DNA from: DAOUJH01 sp965248955
Lineage (GTDB): Bacteria; Chloroflexota; Dehalococcoidia; Lucifugimonadales; QGNO01
Reading direction: 5' to 3'
Assembly: GCA_965248955.1 (NCBI GenBank)
Contig: OZ252212.1
Span: forward strand, 1,240,001 to 1,304,000
DNA length: 64,000 bases
Part shown: positions 23,709 to 32,302 of the stretch, in pieces
How positions within the stretch are numbered: position 1 is the first letter of the stretch
Layout of the letters: every line of letters starts with the position of its first letter
The notes under the pieces: generated by a model
Databases searched by the model: none
What the model saw: only the letters and a program-made list of their open reading frames with translations
Told to the model about the DNA's origin: nothing
Translations under genes and position numbers: made by a program

Positions 23709-25109
23709 ATGTCTGCGAATCTAACCAGCCTGACCTTGGCGGACGCTGCCAAAGCAATCGGGGCCCGTAAACTTTCACCTGTTGAGCTTACGCAGGCCGT
23801 ACTTCATCGCATTGACGCGCTCAATCCCAAATTGAATGCATTCCTTACCGTATTAGGTGATAGAGCGCTGGCAACCGCGCGACAAGCGGAGCAGGAGATA
23901 TCTCAAGGGAACTATCGCAGTCCACTGCACGGCATACCTTATGCGGTCAAGGATATCTATTCCACAAGAGGCACACGCACTACCAACGGCTCCAGCGTAT
24001 TCTCGGAGTATGTTCCGAATCAGGACAGTACCGCCGTGCGCAATTTGAATAGAGCCGGCGGAGTGCTGGTCGGCAAGAACCACTGCCTGGAGTTCGCCTG
24101 CGGCAACCACAACAGCCTATACGGGGAAGTGCGCAACCCCTGGAATCTGGAACACACCCCCGGCGGCTCTTCCAGCGGTTCGGCGTCCTCCGTGGCAGCC
24201 GGCATGGTCTTTGGCTCCATGGGTTCCTGTACCGGCGGGTCGATTCGTGGGCCGGCTTCCTTCTGTAGTATTGTCGGTCTGAAGCCTACGTACGGCCTGG
24301 TGAGCAGATACGGGGTTTTCCCTCTGAGCTGGTCCATAGACCATGCCGGGCCTTTAACCAGGACCGTGGAAGATTGCGCCTTGATGCTGCAGGCAGTGGC
24401 CGGCTACGACTCAAGAGACCCGTCGTCGGCAAGGGTGCGCCTACCCGACTATGCCGGGGCGCTGAAGGGCGGCATCGGGAAAATCCGCGTTGGAGTGCCC
24501 AAGGAGTTCAACGAAGGCGCCACGGAAGAGGTGACAGCCCTGGCGCAACAGGCTATAGGAGTGCTCAGCGAGCTCGGCGCCTCCGTAGAGGAGGTGTCTC
24601 TGCCGTTAACTGCTGAGTATGCTGCCGTCTCTGGCAACACCATCACCTGGAGCGAGGCTGCCCAAGTGCACGCTCCCTGGATAGACCGGCTCAATGAATA
24701 CACCGTGGGCGTGCAGCAAAAGGTCCTGGTAGGATCTGTGATATCTTCTACCATGTACCACAAGGCGCAGCTCTTGAGAAGGCAGATACAGGATGAGATC
24801 AGCCGAGTCATGAAAAACGTGGACGTTTTGGTGGGCCCCACCATGGCGGCTCCTCCCGGACAGATACAAGCAAGCGTGGCGGCTGGCGGCGACGCCGGAG
24901 CATTGAGAATGGCTACTCAACGCAGCTTCACCCGTCCCCAGAATCTGACAGGCCAGCCGGCGGTGAGCGTACCATGCGGCTTCTCCACCCAGGGGCTGCC
25001 CGTTGGCCTGCAAATATCGGGGCGCTTGTTTGAAGACGACGTGGTATTGAAGGTGGCCCACGCTTACGAGCAGGCTACGGAATGGCACAATAAACATCCT
25101 GAAATTTAG
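23709..25109 (+). CDS. Amidase-signature hydrolase (GatA/AtzE-like)
   Basis: The protein has 466 residues and starts at ATG 23709 behind GGGGAGGAG. The amidase Ser-cisSer-Lys triad is visible: Lys in PYAVKDIYSTRG (about residue 79), then GGSSSGSASSVAAG and GSCTGGSIRGPASFCSIVGL, which carry the cis-Ser and the acyl-forming Ser. The family hydrolyses amides, carbamoyl compounds or glutamine. A 64-residue partner gene follows 10 bp later, resembling AtzG or GatC in size and tail, so this is probably the large subunit of a small two-subunit amidase and not the tRNA amidotransferase (no gatB nearby). The operon continues with an RraA-like gene and a TPP-enzyme gene. Confidence 0.92.
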   Translation: MSANLTSLTLADAAKAIGARKLSPVELTQAVLHRIDALNPKLNAFLTVLGDRALATARQAEQEISQGNYRSPLHGIPYAVKDIYSTRGTRTTNGSSVFSEYVPNQDSTAVRNLNRAGGVLVGKNHCLEFACGNHNSLYGEVRNPWNLEHTPGGSSSGSASSVAAGMVFGSMGSCTGGSIRGPASFCSIVGLKPTYGLVSRYGVFPLSWSIDHAGPLTRTVEDCALMLQAVAGYDSRDPSSARVRLPDYAGALKGGIGKIRVGVPKEFNEGATEEVTALAQQAIGVLSELGASVEEVSLPLTAEYAAVSGNTITWSEAAQVHAPWIDRLNEYTVGVQQKVLVGSVISSTMYHKAQLLRRQIQDEISRVMKNVDVLVGPTMAAPPGQIQASVAAGGDAGALRMATQRSFTRPQNLTGQPAVSVPCGFSTQGLPVGLQISGRLFEDDVVLKVAHAYEQATEWHNKHPEI

Positions 25110-25119
25110 GGAGAGAGCC

Positions 25120-25314
25120 ATGAGCATAACCAAGGATATGGTTAGTAAACTGTTGCGGCAGGAGGGCATCCACGCTTCCGAGGAGCAGGTAGAGACCACG
25201 CTGAAGCTGCACAATGCCCTGGATGAGCAAATGGGAAAGGCATCCGCTGAATCATTGGCAGCAACGGAGCCTCACTACATACAACCCACTAGAGCCCAGC
25301 CCAAGCGCAGATAA
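25120..25314 (+). CDS. Small protein, possible AtzG/GatC-like amidase partner
   Basis: The protein has 64 residues and starts at ATG 25120 with GGGAGAGAG 6 nt upstream. It is predicted to be two helices (KDMVSKLLRQEGIHASEEQ, then ETTLKLHNALDEQMGKASA) and an extended tail ATEPHYIQPTRAQ. Small partner subunits of amidases such as AtzG and GatC are likewise two helices followed by an extended E-P-x-x-x-x-P tail that wraps the amidase. The position, 10 bp behind an amidase, fits. Direct homology is not established by eye. Confidence 0.6.
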   Translation: MSITKDMVSKLLRQEGIHASEEQVETTLKLHNALDEQMGKASAESLAATEPHYIQPTRAQPKRR

Positions 25315-25329
25315 AGACTGGAGGCACCA

Positions 25330-25992
25330 ATGGTAACGGTCAACCCGCGTTCCTTTACCTCAGACAACGAATTGATAGACGCCTACAAGAAGATACTGGC
25401 CCCTTCGCTGGGTCATTTCCTGAATGGAGGGATGGAGCCTGCCATCAGAGCCCTATGGCAGCCGGTGAAGCTGGTTGGCCCGGCGCTGACCGTGCAGACC
25501 ACTCCCAACTCTACCGCTGCCCTGGCCAGAGCGTCGGAGATTGCCCAGCCGGGCGACGTGATTGTGATGAGCCGCGGCGGCGAGCACCGGAACGCTACCA
25601 CCGGCGACTTCGCGGTGCTCAATTTCCAGGAAAAGGGCATAGCGGGAATGGTCACCGACGGCCTGGTCACGGACCAGCGGGCCATTGAACGGTTGAAGTT
25701 CCCCGTATTCTGCCGCGGCGTTTCGGCGATTATAGCCAAGCGGTCCGGTTCGGAAGAGGGCGCGGTCAACGTGCCGGTGGAGGTGGGCGGCCTAACGGTA
25801 AATCCCGGCGACCTCATAGTTGCCGACGAGGACGGCGTGATAGTCGCCAGCTTCGATGAGGCGCGGGAACAGCTCGAGGCGTGCCTGGAGCTCGAGGAGT
25901 GGGAGGCGTACGCCCTGGGACAACTGGCCAAAGGCAGGCCGATTTCAGAGGTCATGCAGGACAGGCAGACTTACAAGCAAAAATCCAATTAG
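25330..25992 (+). CDS. RraA/HMG-aldolase superfamily protein
   Basis: The protein has 220 residues and starts at ATG 25330 behind GGAGG. The fold is the swivelling RraA type, also called demethylmenaquinone methyltransferase-like. Visible elements are AQPGDVIVMSRGGE, the central G-x-V-T-D-G-x-x-x-D motif as GMVTDGLVTDQ, and NPGDLIVADEDGVIV near the C-terminus. In true HMG/CHA aldolases the central motif carries an Arg-Asp pair; here Thr-Asp replaces it, so aldolase activity is doubtful. Members act as oxaloacetate decarboxylases, aldolases or RNase E regulators. Its place between an amidase and a TPP enzyme suggests a catabolic role. Confidence 0.85.
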   Translation: MVTVNPRSFTSDNELIDAYKKILAPSLGHFLNGGMEPAIRALWQPVKLVGPALTVQTTPNSTAALARASEIAQPGDVIVMSRGGEHRNATTGDFAVLNFQEKGIAGMVTDGLVTDQRAIERLKFPVFCRGVSAIIAKRSGSEEGAVNVPVEVGGLTVNPGDLIVADEDGVIVASFDEAREQLEACLELEEWEAYALGQLAKGRPISEVMQDRQTYKQKSN

Positions 25993-26011
25993 TCATGGGG
26001 GAAGGCCGGCA

Positions 26012-26602
26012 ATGCTTCAGCAAATAGAGATGATGCGGGTAATTCAAGAGTACAGGGGAGAAGCGGTGGTTATTCCGGTGTTTCGCGCTACTCCCCGCTG
26101 GAAAGAGGTGAGCGATCACCCAGAGCTGGACTTGCCGGTAGGCGGCGCCATGGGCAAGGCATCCTCGTTTGCCTTGGGGGTGGCGCTGGCCCGGCCGGAC
26201 AAGGCGGTTATCCTGCTGGACGGCGATGGCAGTCTTGAAATGAACCTGGGTGCATTGATAACCATTGGAGAGCAGCGGCCCAAGAACCTGTACCACTTCG
26301 TGGTGCAGAACGGCGTTTATGCTTCCACAGGCGGGCAGCCCATAGTTGGAGCGGATACGGTTTCTTTCAGAGACATGGCGCTGTCCGCGGGGTACAATGC
26401 TGCCTACGACTTCGACGACTTGGAGGAGTTCAGCACTGCGGCCGGCGAGATATTCAATACGGAAGGGCCTGTACTGGCAACGGTTAGGATAGAGCCTGAG
26501 ATCAGGACGCCTGAAGAGAGGGCCGCGGAGAGGGGCAGCGCAGGCGCGCGCGGCCCCTGGGTGGCGTACCATAGCTTGAAGGAAGAGCTGGCAAAGTCTT
26601 AA
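26012..26602 (+). CDS. TPP-enzyme C-terminal (PP) domain protein, sulfopyruvate/phosphonopyruvate decarboxylase beta-like
   Basis: The protein has 196 residues from ATG 26012, behind GGGGGAAGG. It is only the pyrophosphate-binding half of a thiamine-diphosphate enzyme: GGAMGKASSFALGVALARP and the TPP/Mg motif GDGSLEMN...VVQN with 26 residues between GDG and Asn. A ComE-like continuation reads GVYASTGGQP. In ComDE-type sulfopyruvate decarboxylase this half is a separate beta subunit that needs an alpha (PYR) subunit carrying the activating Glu. No such gene is next to it. The substrate is unknown, and an alpha-keto acid decarboxylase role is inferred. Confidence 0.8.
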   Translation: MLQQIEMMRVIQEYRGEAVVIPVFRATPRWKEVSDHPELDLPVGGAMGKASSFALGVALARPDKAVILLDGDGSLEMNLGALITIGEQRPKNLYHFVVQNGVYASTGGQPIVGADTVSFRDMALSAGYNAAYDFDDLEEFSTAAGEIFNTEGPVLATVRIEPEIRTPEERAAERGSAGARGPWVAYHSLKEELAKS

Positions 26603-26638
26603 GAGGGGGGCGGATAACCCGCCCCCCTCTTTCATTTC
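26601..26638. terminator. Bidirectional terminator between convergent genes
   Basis: AAGAGGGGGGCG (26601-26612) pairs with CGCCCCCCTCTT (26620-26631) around a 7-nt loop. T-rich sequence follows on the plus side, and the paired A residues give a T-run on the minus side. It overlaps the TAA of the TPP gene and lies 1 bp from the stop of the MaoC-type gene. Confidence 0.85.
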
Positions 26639-28006
26639 TCAATACCACTCGTTGCGGAACGTTTCGTAGTTGACGAAAGACGGCTTGGCGGCATGCGGTA
26701 TGGGTAACTGCACCGGGCCGTTTTCTCTCGATGGCAAGTATACCGTGACTGTGCCCGGCACCTGTGCTTCGCCTACCTGGTTGGCTCCTTGCCAGCGGAT
26801 GCCGACTGCGTGGTACGTAGCCTCTCCGGGGACACCCCCTGGTTCGCTGTTGCCCTTCTGTACTTCTGTGTACTTCTTTACTACTTCACCGGTATAGGTT
26901 GTGACGTCGGCGTAGTATACGGGCCTCCTCAGTGCCGAGTACATGCGGCGTATGAAACCGTCGTCGCCCATCCAGTTGGTGAAAAGCTGCTCCGGTATCT
27001 GGAACCGCTGACCCCCGTGGTCGAAGGGGCCAGGCTGACCGCGGAAAGCGGCCAGTAAGGCGTCTTCATGCTCCGCTCCCGGAGTCCAGGGCCAGAGAGT
27101 ATTGGGGTGAGTCCGCGCGCTGCCCGGCCTTTCTCTCATGCGGCGGTAAGCTGATTCAAAGGAAAGGACGTCTTTTTCCTTGATGGGGACGTCTCCCGGA
27201 TTGTCTCCGGTGCCCACAGTCTGAGAATTGACGGTGTCCTGGCAGACCTGGTCTTGCAGAGTCCAGGGCGGAAGGACAAGGGGGCCCAGTTTGTCGCCCA
27301 CCTCTATGTCTTCCCAGTACAGCGTATTGGAGCCCCTGCGCTCCGCGCCCTCCACCCGTTTGACGAGATCTTCCATCTCCTGCTTGGAGTAGCTTTGGGC
27401 TTTTCGCTCATAGAGCATACTTTCGCCCAGGCGTTCCACGTCCATAGCCCTGGAAGTGCCCATGGTCCTTTGCGGCACCATGATCAGAGTGCCGTAGGAC
27501 TTGGCTCTGAGGTCGTTGTGGAAGTCCCAGTAGTTCACTTCCGAAATGAGGAACAGCAGGTCTCCGTGGCCCCCCTTCTTCTCGATGAGCTCTTTGGTCT
27601 CCTTCGACGTCCTGAACCTATCGCCTACTCTCAGCACGTCAAAGAACTCCCAGGCGCATCCGGCCACAAAGTTGGCTACAGGATAGCCCTGGGGACGAGT
27701 GGCCCCGTGAATGCCCGGGTACCTTATGTAGTTCAATACAGGCCCAGGAGCCAGTTGCGTGCCATAGCGGGTCTTCCTGGCATAGTCCGGGTCTGTATAG
27801 ATAGGGTTGTTGTCGCCTATTGCGCGGGCGTATTTGGTGATGAAGTTGGAATCAAGCCGGATGGGTGATTCGTAGGGAGGCCCTTCTTGCTCGTAAGGAC
27901 AGGGCGTGTTGGGCGGGATGCCCTCCAGTGATTCCGTATCGATAAACTCCTTGGTTTTTGCTATGAACTCAACTACGGCTTCTTCAAAGGTCTGTTCTAT
28001 AGTCAT
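26639..28006 (-). CDS. MaoC-like double-hotdog acyl dehydratase
   Basis: The protein has 455 residues and starts behind GAGGAGG. Two hotdog-type halves are visible. In the N-terminal half, DSNFITKYARAIGDNNPIYT matches the FAS1-type dehydratase/MaoC substrate-binding segment with the D-x-N-P motif. This is followed by RYGTQLAPGPVL and VGDRFRTSKETKELIEKKG. The C-terminal half carries WEDIEVGDKLGPLVLPPWT and a long region ending FVNYETFRNEWY. Members hydrate or dehydrate 3-hydroxyacyl- or mesaconyl-type CoA thioesters. The usual hot-dog D-x-N-P-x-H catalytic His is replaced in the first half (NPIYTD), so which half is active is unclear. Confidence 0.82.
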   Translation of the reverse strand: MTIEQTFEEAVVEFIAKTKEFIDTESLEGIPPNTPCPYEQEGPPYESPIRLDSNFITKYARAIGDNNPIYTDPDYARKTRYGTQLAPGPVLNYIRYPGIHGATRPQGYPVANFVAGCAWEFFDVLRVGDRFRTSKETKELIEKKGGHGDLLFLISEVNYWDFHNDLRAKSYGTLIMVPQRTMGTSRAMDVERLGESMLYERKAQSYSKQEMEDLVKRVEGAERRGSNTLYWEDIEVGDKLGPLVLPPWTLQDQVCQDTVNSQTVGTGDNPGDVPIKEKDVLSFESAYRRMRERPGSARTHPNTLWPWTPGAEHEDALLAAFRGQPGPFDHGGQRFQIPEQLFTNWMGDDGFIRRMYSALRRPVYYADVTTYTGEVVKKYTEVQKGNSEPGGVPGEATYHAVGIRWQGANQVGEAQVPGTVTVYLPSRENGPVQLPIPHAAKPSFVNYETFRNEWY

Positions 28007-28053
28007 ACGTACCTCCTCCCTGCCAGCGTGGCTACACTAGATTATATGCAAAT

Positions 28054-28085
28054 GGGCAAGTGGGCAAGCGGGCAGACGGGCAGAC
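28054..28085. repeat. 8-bp tandem repeat, four units
   Basis: GGGCAAGT, GGGCAAGC, GGGCAGAC, GGGCAGAC follow each other without gaps, 48 bp upstream of the MaoC-type gene. It is a simple low-complexity tract that may change copy number. Confidence 0.8.
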
Positions 28086-28098
28086 GGACACCCTCTTT

Positions 28099-28124
28099 CG
28101 TCATTGCGAGGAACCGAAGCAATC
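28099..28124 (-). repeat. Dispersed GATTGCTTCGG repeat, second copy
   Basis: On the minus strand this reads GATTGCTTCGGTTCCTCGC followed by AATGACG. It equals the core of the element at 7387-7413 with one base missing. It lies between the MFS gene and the MaoC-type gene. The flanking GC-rich arms seen at 7372-7423 are not preserved here. Confidence 0.75.
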
Positions 28125-28175
28125 TGGTGGTGGTGTGGGGCGTCCCCTATGCGGCAGGGGGCAAGGGGGGGCGGG

Positions 28176-29402
28176 CTACCCGGAATCGGGGTCCGGCGGC
28201 TTGAGCCTGGATCCCATCCTGGCTATGACCGTTGCCGCATAGGTTACGATGACGACGCCTCCCATTCCCACGGCGAGCGGCGCGCCTGCCGCGCTGGCAA
28301 CGGCGCCTACGACGAAGCCGCCCGCGGGCGTGAACCCCCACGTCATGCCGTACAGCCCCAGCACACGGCCCCTCATATTGTCGTCTGACGATAGCTGGAG
28401 CAGTGTGTTGATAGATGCGTCGTACACTACAAGGGAAAGCCCGATGATGGCTACTAGGACAAGCGATATTGCATACAAGGAAGAGAAAGCAAATAGAACA
28501 ATGCCTATCCCTGCACCCAATGTGCCTATGGTGAGCAGCCTCCATTTGTTTGGGAAATCACTGAAGCTGGCCAATACCGCCGTACCTATCAGCGCGCCGG
28601 CTCCCCCTGCCGCGGAAAGGTACCCAAGTCCGGTGGCCCCCACGCCCAGAACGGTCTTGGCTATCACAGGAAGCATGATAATGTAGGAGAATCCGAATGA
28701 TTCCGTGAGGACGCTGAGCATCAGCAAGGCTCGCAAGGGGCTGTTTCCTGCAACGTATGCAAGTCCCTGTCCAAGGTTGCGCCAAATGGATTCCTTCCTC
28801 TGTTGCACGGACCTGGCAACCTTCATAAAAAACAGAGGAAGTACGCTGACTGAGTAGGCCACACCGGCTAGAGCAAAGGCGGCTCCTATACCTGCTGAGT
28901 TGATTACATTGCCGGCAAGCACGGATCCAGCGGTCCAAGAGATATGGAATCCCCCCAGGGTGTAGGCAACGGCATTCATCAGCCGGCGCGGGCCTACGGT
29001 ATCGTAGATAAGGCCGTTGAAGGCAGGTGCGACGATGCCGTCAGCGGAACCTTGTATAAAAACAACGACAAGCACGTGCCAGAGTTGTGCCCTATCTTGC
29101 AAGACTAGCAGTGCCAGGCCCAACAGGACCAGCCCGCTTATGGCTCTGAACGTGCTTAACACCATGCGGCGGCTCAACCGGTCTGCCAGGACCCCTCCAA
29201 CAAGTGCAAAGGCTATGTGTCCGGCGCCACGTATACCTGAAGCTATGCCAACCCAGAGGGCGGAATCGTCAGTAAGCAAGAGCACCATCCAGCCCTGGGC
29301 AATAAGCTCCGTTGCCGCTCCTATTACGTAGATGGCGCTGCTCCCCCACAGAAGGCGGAAGTCGCGTATGCTCAAAGTGCTAAAAATGCGAGGCGCCGGC
29401 AT
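28176..29402 (-). CDS. MFS exporter, MFS_3/EntS-like
   Basis: The protein has 408 residues and about 12 hydrophobic helices. It begins with a short cytoplasmic stretch, FSTLSIRDFRLLWGSSAIYV, typical of the EntS/macrolide exporter group. Motif A appears after helix 2 as GGVLADRLSRRMVLSTFRA, and the repeated signature in the C-terminal half reads FSDFPNKWRLLTIG. Members export siderophores, macrolides or other small molecules. The gene is divergent from the ABC exporter cluster at 29515, and the space between them is only 112 bp, so both promoters overlap there. The substrate is unknown. Confidence 0.88.
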   Translation of the reverse strand: MPAPRIFSTLSIRDFRLLWGSSAIYVIGAATELIAQGWMVLLLTDDSALWVGIASGIRGAGHIAFALVGGVLADRLSRRMVLSTFRAISGLVLLGLALLVLQDRAQLWHVLVVVFIQGSADGIVAPAFNGLIYDTVGPRRLMNAVAYTLGGFHISWTAGSVLAGNVINSAGIGAAFALAGVAYSVSVLPLFFMKVARSVQQRKESIWRNLGQGLAYVAGNSPLRALLMLSVLTESFGFSYIIMLPVIAKTVLGVGATGLGYLSAAGGAGALIGTAVLASFSDFPNKWRLLTIGTLGAGIGIVLFAFSSLYAISLVLVAIIGLSLVVYDASINTLLQLSSDDNMRGRVLGLYGMTWGFTPAGGFVVGAVASAAGAPLAVGMGGVVIVTYAATVIARMGSRLKPPDPDSG

Positions 29403-29477
29403 GGTTCAGCAAGCCCTAGTGCAAGTAACGCAGAGGTTATCCATCAAAGACTGGTCATCCAAATAAGAGAGAGGATA

Positions 29478-29506
29478 TTCCAAAACTACCACCGATTTAA
29501 TATACT
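29478..29506 (+). promoter_or_regulatory. Candidate promoter for the ABC exporter cluster, probably leaderless
   Basis: TATACT (29501-29506) is a good -10. TTCCAA (29478-29483), 17 nt upstream, is a weak -35. The ATG at 29515 starts only 9 bases past the -10, where transcription would begin, and no Shine-Dalgarno sequence is present in the TATTTTTCT before it. Confidence 0.45.
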
Positions 29507-29514
29507 ATTTTTCT

Positions 29515-30417
29515 ATGCCGCCTATCCTGGAAGCCAAGAATCTCACCAAGCGTTACGGCTCCACAATAGCCCTTGATTCCGTGGACTTCGAGGTAGACCA
29601 GGGAATTACCGGGCTTCTGGGCCCCAACGGAGCCGGCAAGAGCACGGCTATCAAACTCTTCCTTGGGCTGCTCAAGCCCACCTCCGGCTCCGCCGAGGTC
29701 ATGGGGCGGCAACCTTACAGTTCCATCGAGATCCGTGGCCGGCTTGGCTATATGCCGGAGCACGATTGTTTGCCGGACTCGATCAATTCGTCTGAGTTCC
29801 TGTCGCACATGGCCCAGGTCAGCGGATTGCCTCCCTCCCATGCGCGCACTCGCGCCGCCGACGTTCTACGGCACGTGGGCCTGGACGAAGAACGTTACCG
29901 TCCCATAGGCGAGTATTCCACGGGCATGAAACAGCGTGTGAAGCTGGCCCAGGCTCTGGTCCACGACCCCACCATTGTAATGCTGGATGAGCCTACCGCG
30001 GGACTGGATCCAAGCGGACGTGAAGAAATGCTCGACTTGATCAGACGTACCGGTCGTGAATTCGGCATAAGTTTGCTTCTTTCCTCCCACCTCATGGGTG
30101 ATGTTGAACGGACTTGCGATCGAATCGTCGTTCTGGAAGGCGGCCGTGTTACTGAGGCAGGCGCAGTCTCGCAGTTCACCCAGGAGACCCAGACGCTTTT
30201 CTTGGAGGTCGACGACAACTTGGACGCGCTGATGGAAGCCTTGGGAAAACATGGGATCCAGGCTGATCTGGATGGAGCTTCCGTGGTGGTGCAAAATGTA
30301 ACCGAAGATCAGTACGACAACATTCGGGATGCCCTGGTCGATGCTGATTCCAGGTTGCGTCGTTTGGCGCCCAGGCGGGGCAGCCTGACGGACATCTTCA
30401 GAGGCAGCCGGGCATGA
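29515..30417 (+). CDS. ABC exporter ATP-binding protein, ABC-2 type (first)
   Basis: The protein has 300 residues. Walker A is GPNGAGKST, the signature motif reads YSTGMKQRVKLAQAL, Walker B is IVMLDEPTAGLDP, and the switch His lies in LLSSHLMGD. The C-terminal 80 residues form the variable regulatory part common in CcmA-type ATPases. Its stop overlaps the next gene's ATG by four bases (ATGA 30414-30417). The cluster repeats the ATPase-permease order twice, so it probably makes a heterodimeric exporter or two related ones. Confidence 0.94.
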   Translation: MPPILEAKNLTKRYGSTIALDSVDFEVDQGITGLLGPNGAGKSTAIKLFLGLLKPTSGSAEVMGRQPYSSIEIRGRLGYMPEHDCLPDSINSSEFLSHMAQVSGLPPSHARTRAADVLRHVGLDEERYRPIGEYSTGMKQRVKLAQALVHDPTIVMLDEPTAGLDPSGREEMLDLIRRTGREFGISLLLSSHLMGDVERTCDRIVVLEGGRVTEAGAVSQFTQETQTLFLEVDDNLDALMEALGKHGIQADLDGASVVVQNVTEDQYDNIRDALVDADSRLRRLAPRRGSLTDIFRGSRA

Positions 30418-31364
30418 CGGCCGAGCGGCGGGGAGAGGTATATGACCTGGGGTACCAGAGATACTACGGTCCCAGAGAAGGTAGAGCGCGGGCTCGCTGG
30501 GCGTTGCTTGTCAACGGCATCAGATCAGCCCTGGGGATAGGCCGCGGTTCACGCGCCAAGGTCTTGCCTGTGCTGCTCTTCGTGGCGGCAATGAGCCCGG
30601 CAATCATCATGGTCCTGGTAGCGTCTCAGGGCGGGCCCGGGTTTGAGGTGCCCGGTCACTCCGTCTACTATTCGATAATCTCCGCCATCCTCCTCCTCTT
30701 TTCCGCGATAATTGCGCCTGAATTGCTAATCCCAGACCGTCGCGATCGTATTCTCCACCTCTACTTGGTAAGGCCTCTAACCCCCACTGACTACGTTGCC
30801 GGTAGGTGGTCGGCGTTTCTCATAGTCACGCTTGCCATTGTGTTCTCCGGGCAGATTCTGCTTTTCCTTGGATTGCTTCTCACGGCGCCCGAGCCAGTGG
30901 ATTATGTTAGGGAAAACTGGTTGGACGTTCCCCGCTTCTTGGCCGCCGGTTTCGTCGTGGCTGCCTTCACCACGACCCTGCCCCTAGCGGTTGCCGCCTT
31001 CACAAGTCGAAGAGCCTATGCAGCCGCATTCGTAATCGGTCTGTGGATAGTTTCGGGGTCTGCCGCGGGAATCCTTACCGCATGTGAAGGAGCCACGACG
31101 ACCACGACGACCGACGGGAACGTAACCGTACAGATGCACGAGTGCGAGCCTATTGCGGGAGACATGGCCAAGTGGTTCGCCCTGTTGAGCATTGGAGACG
31201 TGCCCATAAGAATCAACGACTTTATATTTGGTGAGGAGCCGGACTCCAGGTTTGGAGCCTTGGTGCGGGAACTGCCAGAGATAGTTCCCGTTGGCTGGTA
31301 CTTGATTCTGACCGCGGGCCCCGGCTTCCTCCTCTGGCGGCGTTATCAGAGGATAGCGATATGA
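30414..31364 (+). CDS. ABC-2 type permease (first)
   Basis: The protein has 316 residues. The N-terminal cytoplasmic segment ends with YDLGYQRYYGPREGRARARW, a motif common in permeases of this subgroup. About six hydrophobic helices follow from AKVLPVLLFVAAMSPAIIMV. The cytoplasmic loop PDRRDRILHLYLVRPLTPTD is the L-x-x-x-P-x-x-R-x-x-Y region typical of ABC-2 permeases. A Thr-rich extracytoplasmic loop (TTTTTTDGN) lies near residue 230. It is coupled to both ATPase genes by 4-bp overlaps. The substrate is unknown. Confidence 0.85.
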   Translation: MTAERRGEVYDLGYQRYYGPREGRARARWALLVNGIRSALGIGRGSRAKVLPVLLFVAAMSPAIIMVLVASQGGPGFEVPGHSVYYSIISAILLLFSAIIAPELLIPDRRDRILHLYLVRPLTPTDYVAGRWSAFLIVTLAIVFSGQILLFLGLLLTAPEPVDYVRENWLDVPRFLAAGFVVAAFTTTLPLAVAAFTSRRAYAAAFVIGLWIVSGSAAGILTACEGATTTTTTDGNVTVQMHECEPIAGDMAKWFALLSIGDVPIRINDFIFGEEPDSRFGALVRELPEIVPVGWYLILTAGPGFLLWRRYQRIAI

Positions 31365-32302
31365 GCACATTGCAAACATCTTCCGGAAGCCCCACCGTGA
31401 ACGTTGCCGGCTTGTCCAAGTGGTTTGGCAATGTGGTCGCTGTGAACGATGTTTCGTTCGACATATATCCGGGCATAACGGGTCTTCTGGGCCCCAACGG
31501 CGCGGGAAAGACCACTATCTTGCACATGATCACCGGCCTTTCCAAGGTGTCCAAGGGAGACGTTAGTTTGCTTGGTGAACGGCCCAGAGACAATGCGGAG
31601 CTGTATCGCCGCGTTGGCATCATGGCGGAGCATGAGGGGGTATACGGGTTCTTCACGGGCCGGCAATTCGTGGAGTTTTCGGGACGGTTGTACGGTTTGC
31701 AGCCCTTAGAGAGATACGTGGATCAGGCAATTGCAAGGGTGGGCCTTGAAGAAGCACAGCACCGCGCACTATCCACGTATTCCAGGGGGATGCGCCAGCG
31801 CATGCGATTGGCTGCCGCCATGGTGCATGATCCCCAGGTCTTGATATTGGATGAGCCTCTTAACGGCACCGACCCCCGCCAGAGATTGGAGTTCCATGAC
31901 CTGATGAAAGACCTGGCCGGCGAGGGCAGGACCATAGTTATTTCTTCTCACATACTGGAAGAGGTTGAGATATTAGCTGAACAGATACTGCTCATGGTCA
32001 GTGGTAAACTGGCTGCCTCCGGAGACTACCGCGCCATCCGCGCCAAGCTCGACGAGCGCCCGTATCGCGTGCGAGTGGTGGTCAGCGAGCCCCGCAAGAT
32101 GGCGGCGGCGATACTTCAGATGGAGGAGGCGGATTCGGTCTCGGTTGATGGCGAAGGGGTGCTCACCATCTTGAGCCAAAGAGTAAGCGTACTGCAACGT
32201 TCGCTGCCCCGCTTGGCAAAAGAGCTGGGAGTGCGCTTGCTTCGCGTGGAACCCCTGGATGATTCTCTGGAGAGCGTTTTCAGCTACGTGGTAGAGCGTT
32301 GA
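31361..32302 (+). CDS. ABC exporter ATP-binding protein, ABC-2 type (second)
   Basis: The protein has 313 residues. Walker A is GPNGAGKTT (about residue 46), the signature is YSRGMRQRMRLAAAM, Walker B is VLILDEPLNGTDP, and the switch region is VISSHILEEVE. The usual Ala-Gly of DEPTAGLD is replaced by Leu-Asn-Gly-Thr, an uncommon but tolerated variant. The start ATG overlaps the preceding stop (ATGA 31361-31364). Confidence 0.94.
   Translation: MSTLQTSSGSPTVNVAGLSKWFGNVVAVNDVSFDIYPGITGLLGPNGAGKTTILHMITGLSKVSKGDVSLLGERPRDNAELYRRVGIMAEHEGVYGFFTGRQFVEFSGRLYGLQPLERYVDQAIARVGLEEAQHRALSTYSRGMRQRMRLAAAMVHDPQVLILDEPLNGTDPRQRLEFHDLMKDLAGEGRTIVISSHILEEVEILAEQILLMVSGKLAASGDYRAIRAKLDERPYRVRVVVSEPRKMAAAILQMEEADSVSVDGEGVLTILSQRVSVLQRSLPRLAKELGVRLLRVEPLDDSLESVFSYVVER

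Noticed and set aside
23709..25314. tRNA-dependent amidotransferase GatCA
   Set aside because: No gatB is present and the downstream genes are catabolic-looking, so a standalone amidase pair is more likely.
28054..28124. Possible CRISPR-like array of short repeats
   Set aside because: The units are 8 bp and contiguous without spacers. It is a simple tandem repeat beside a dispersed element.
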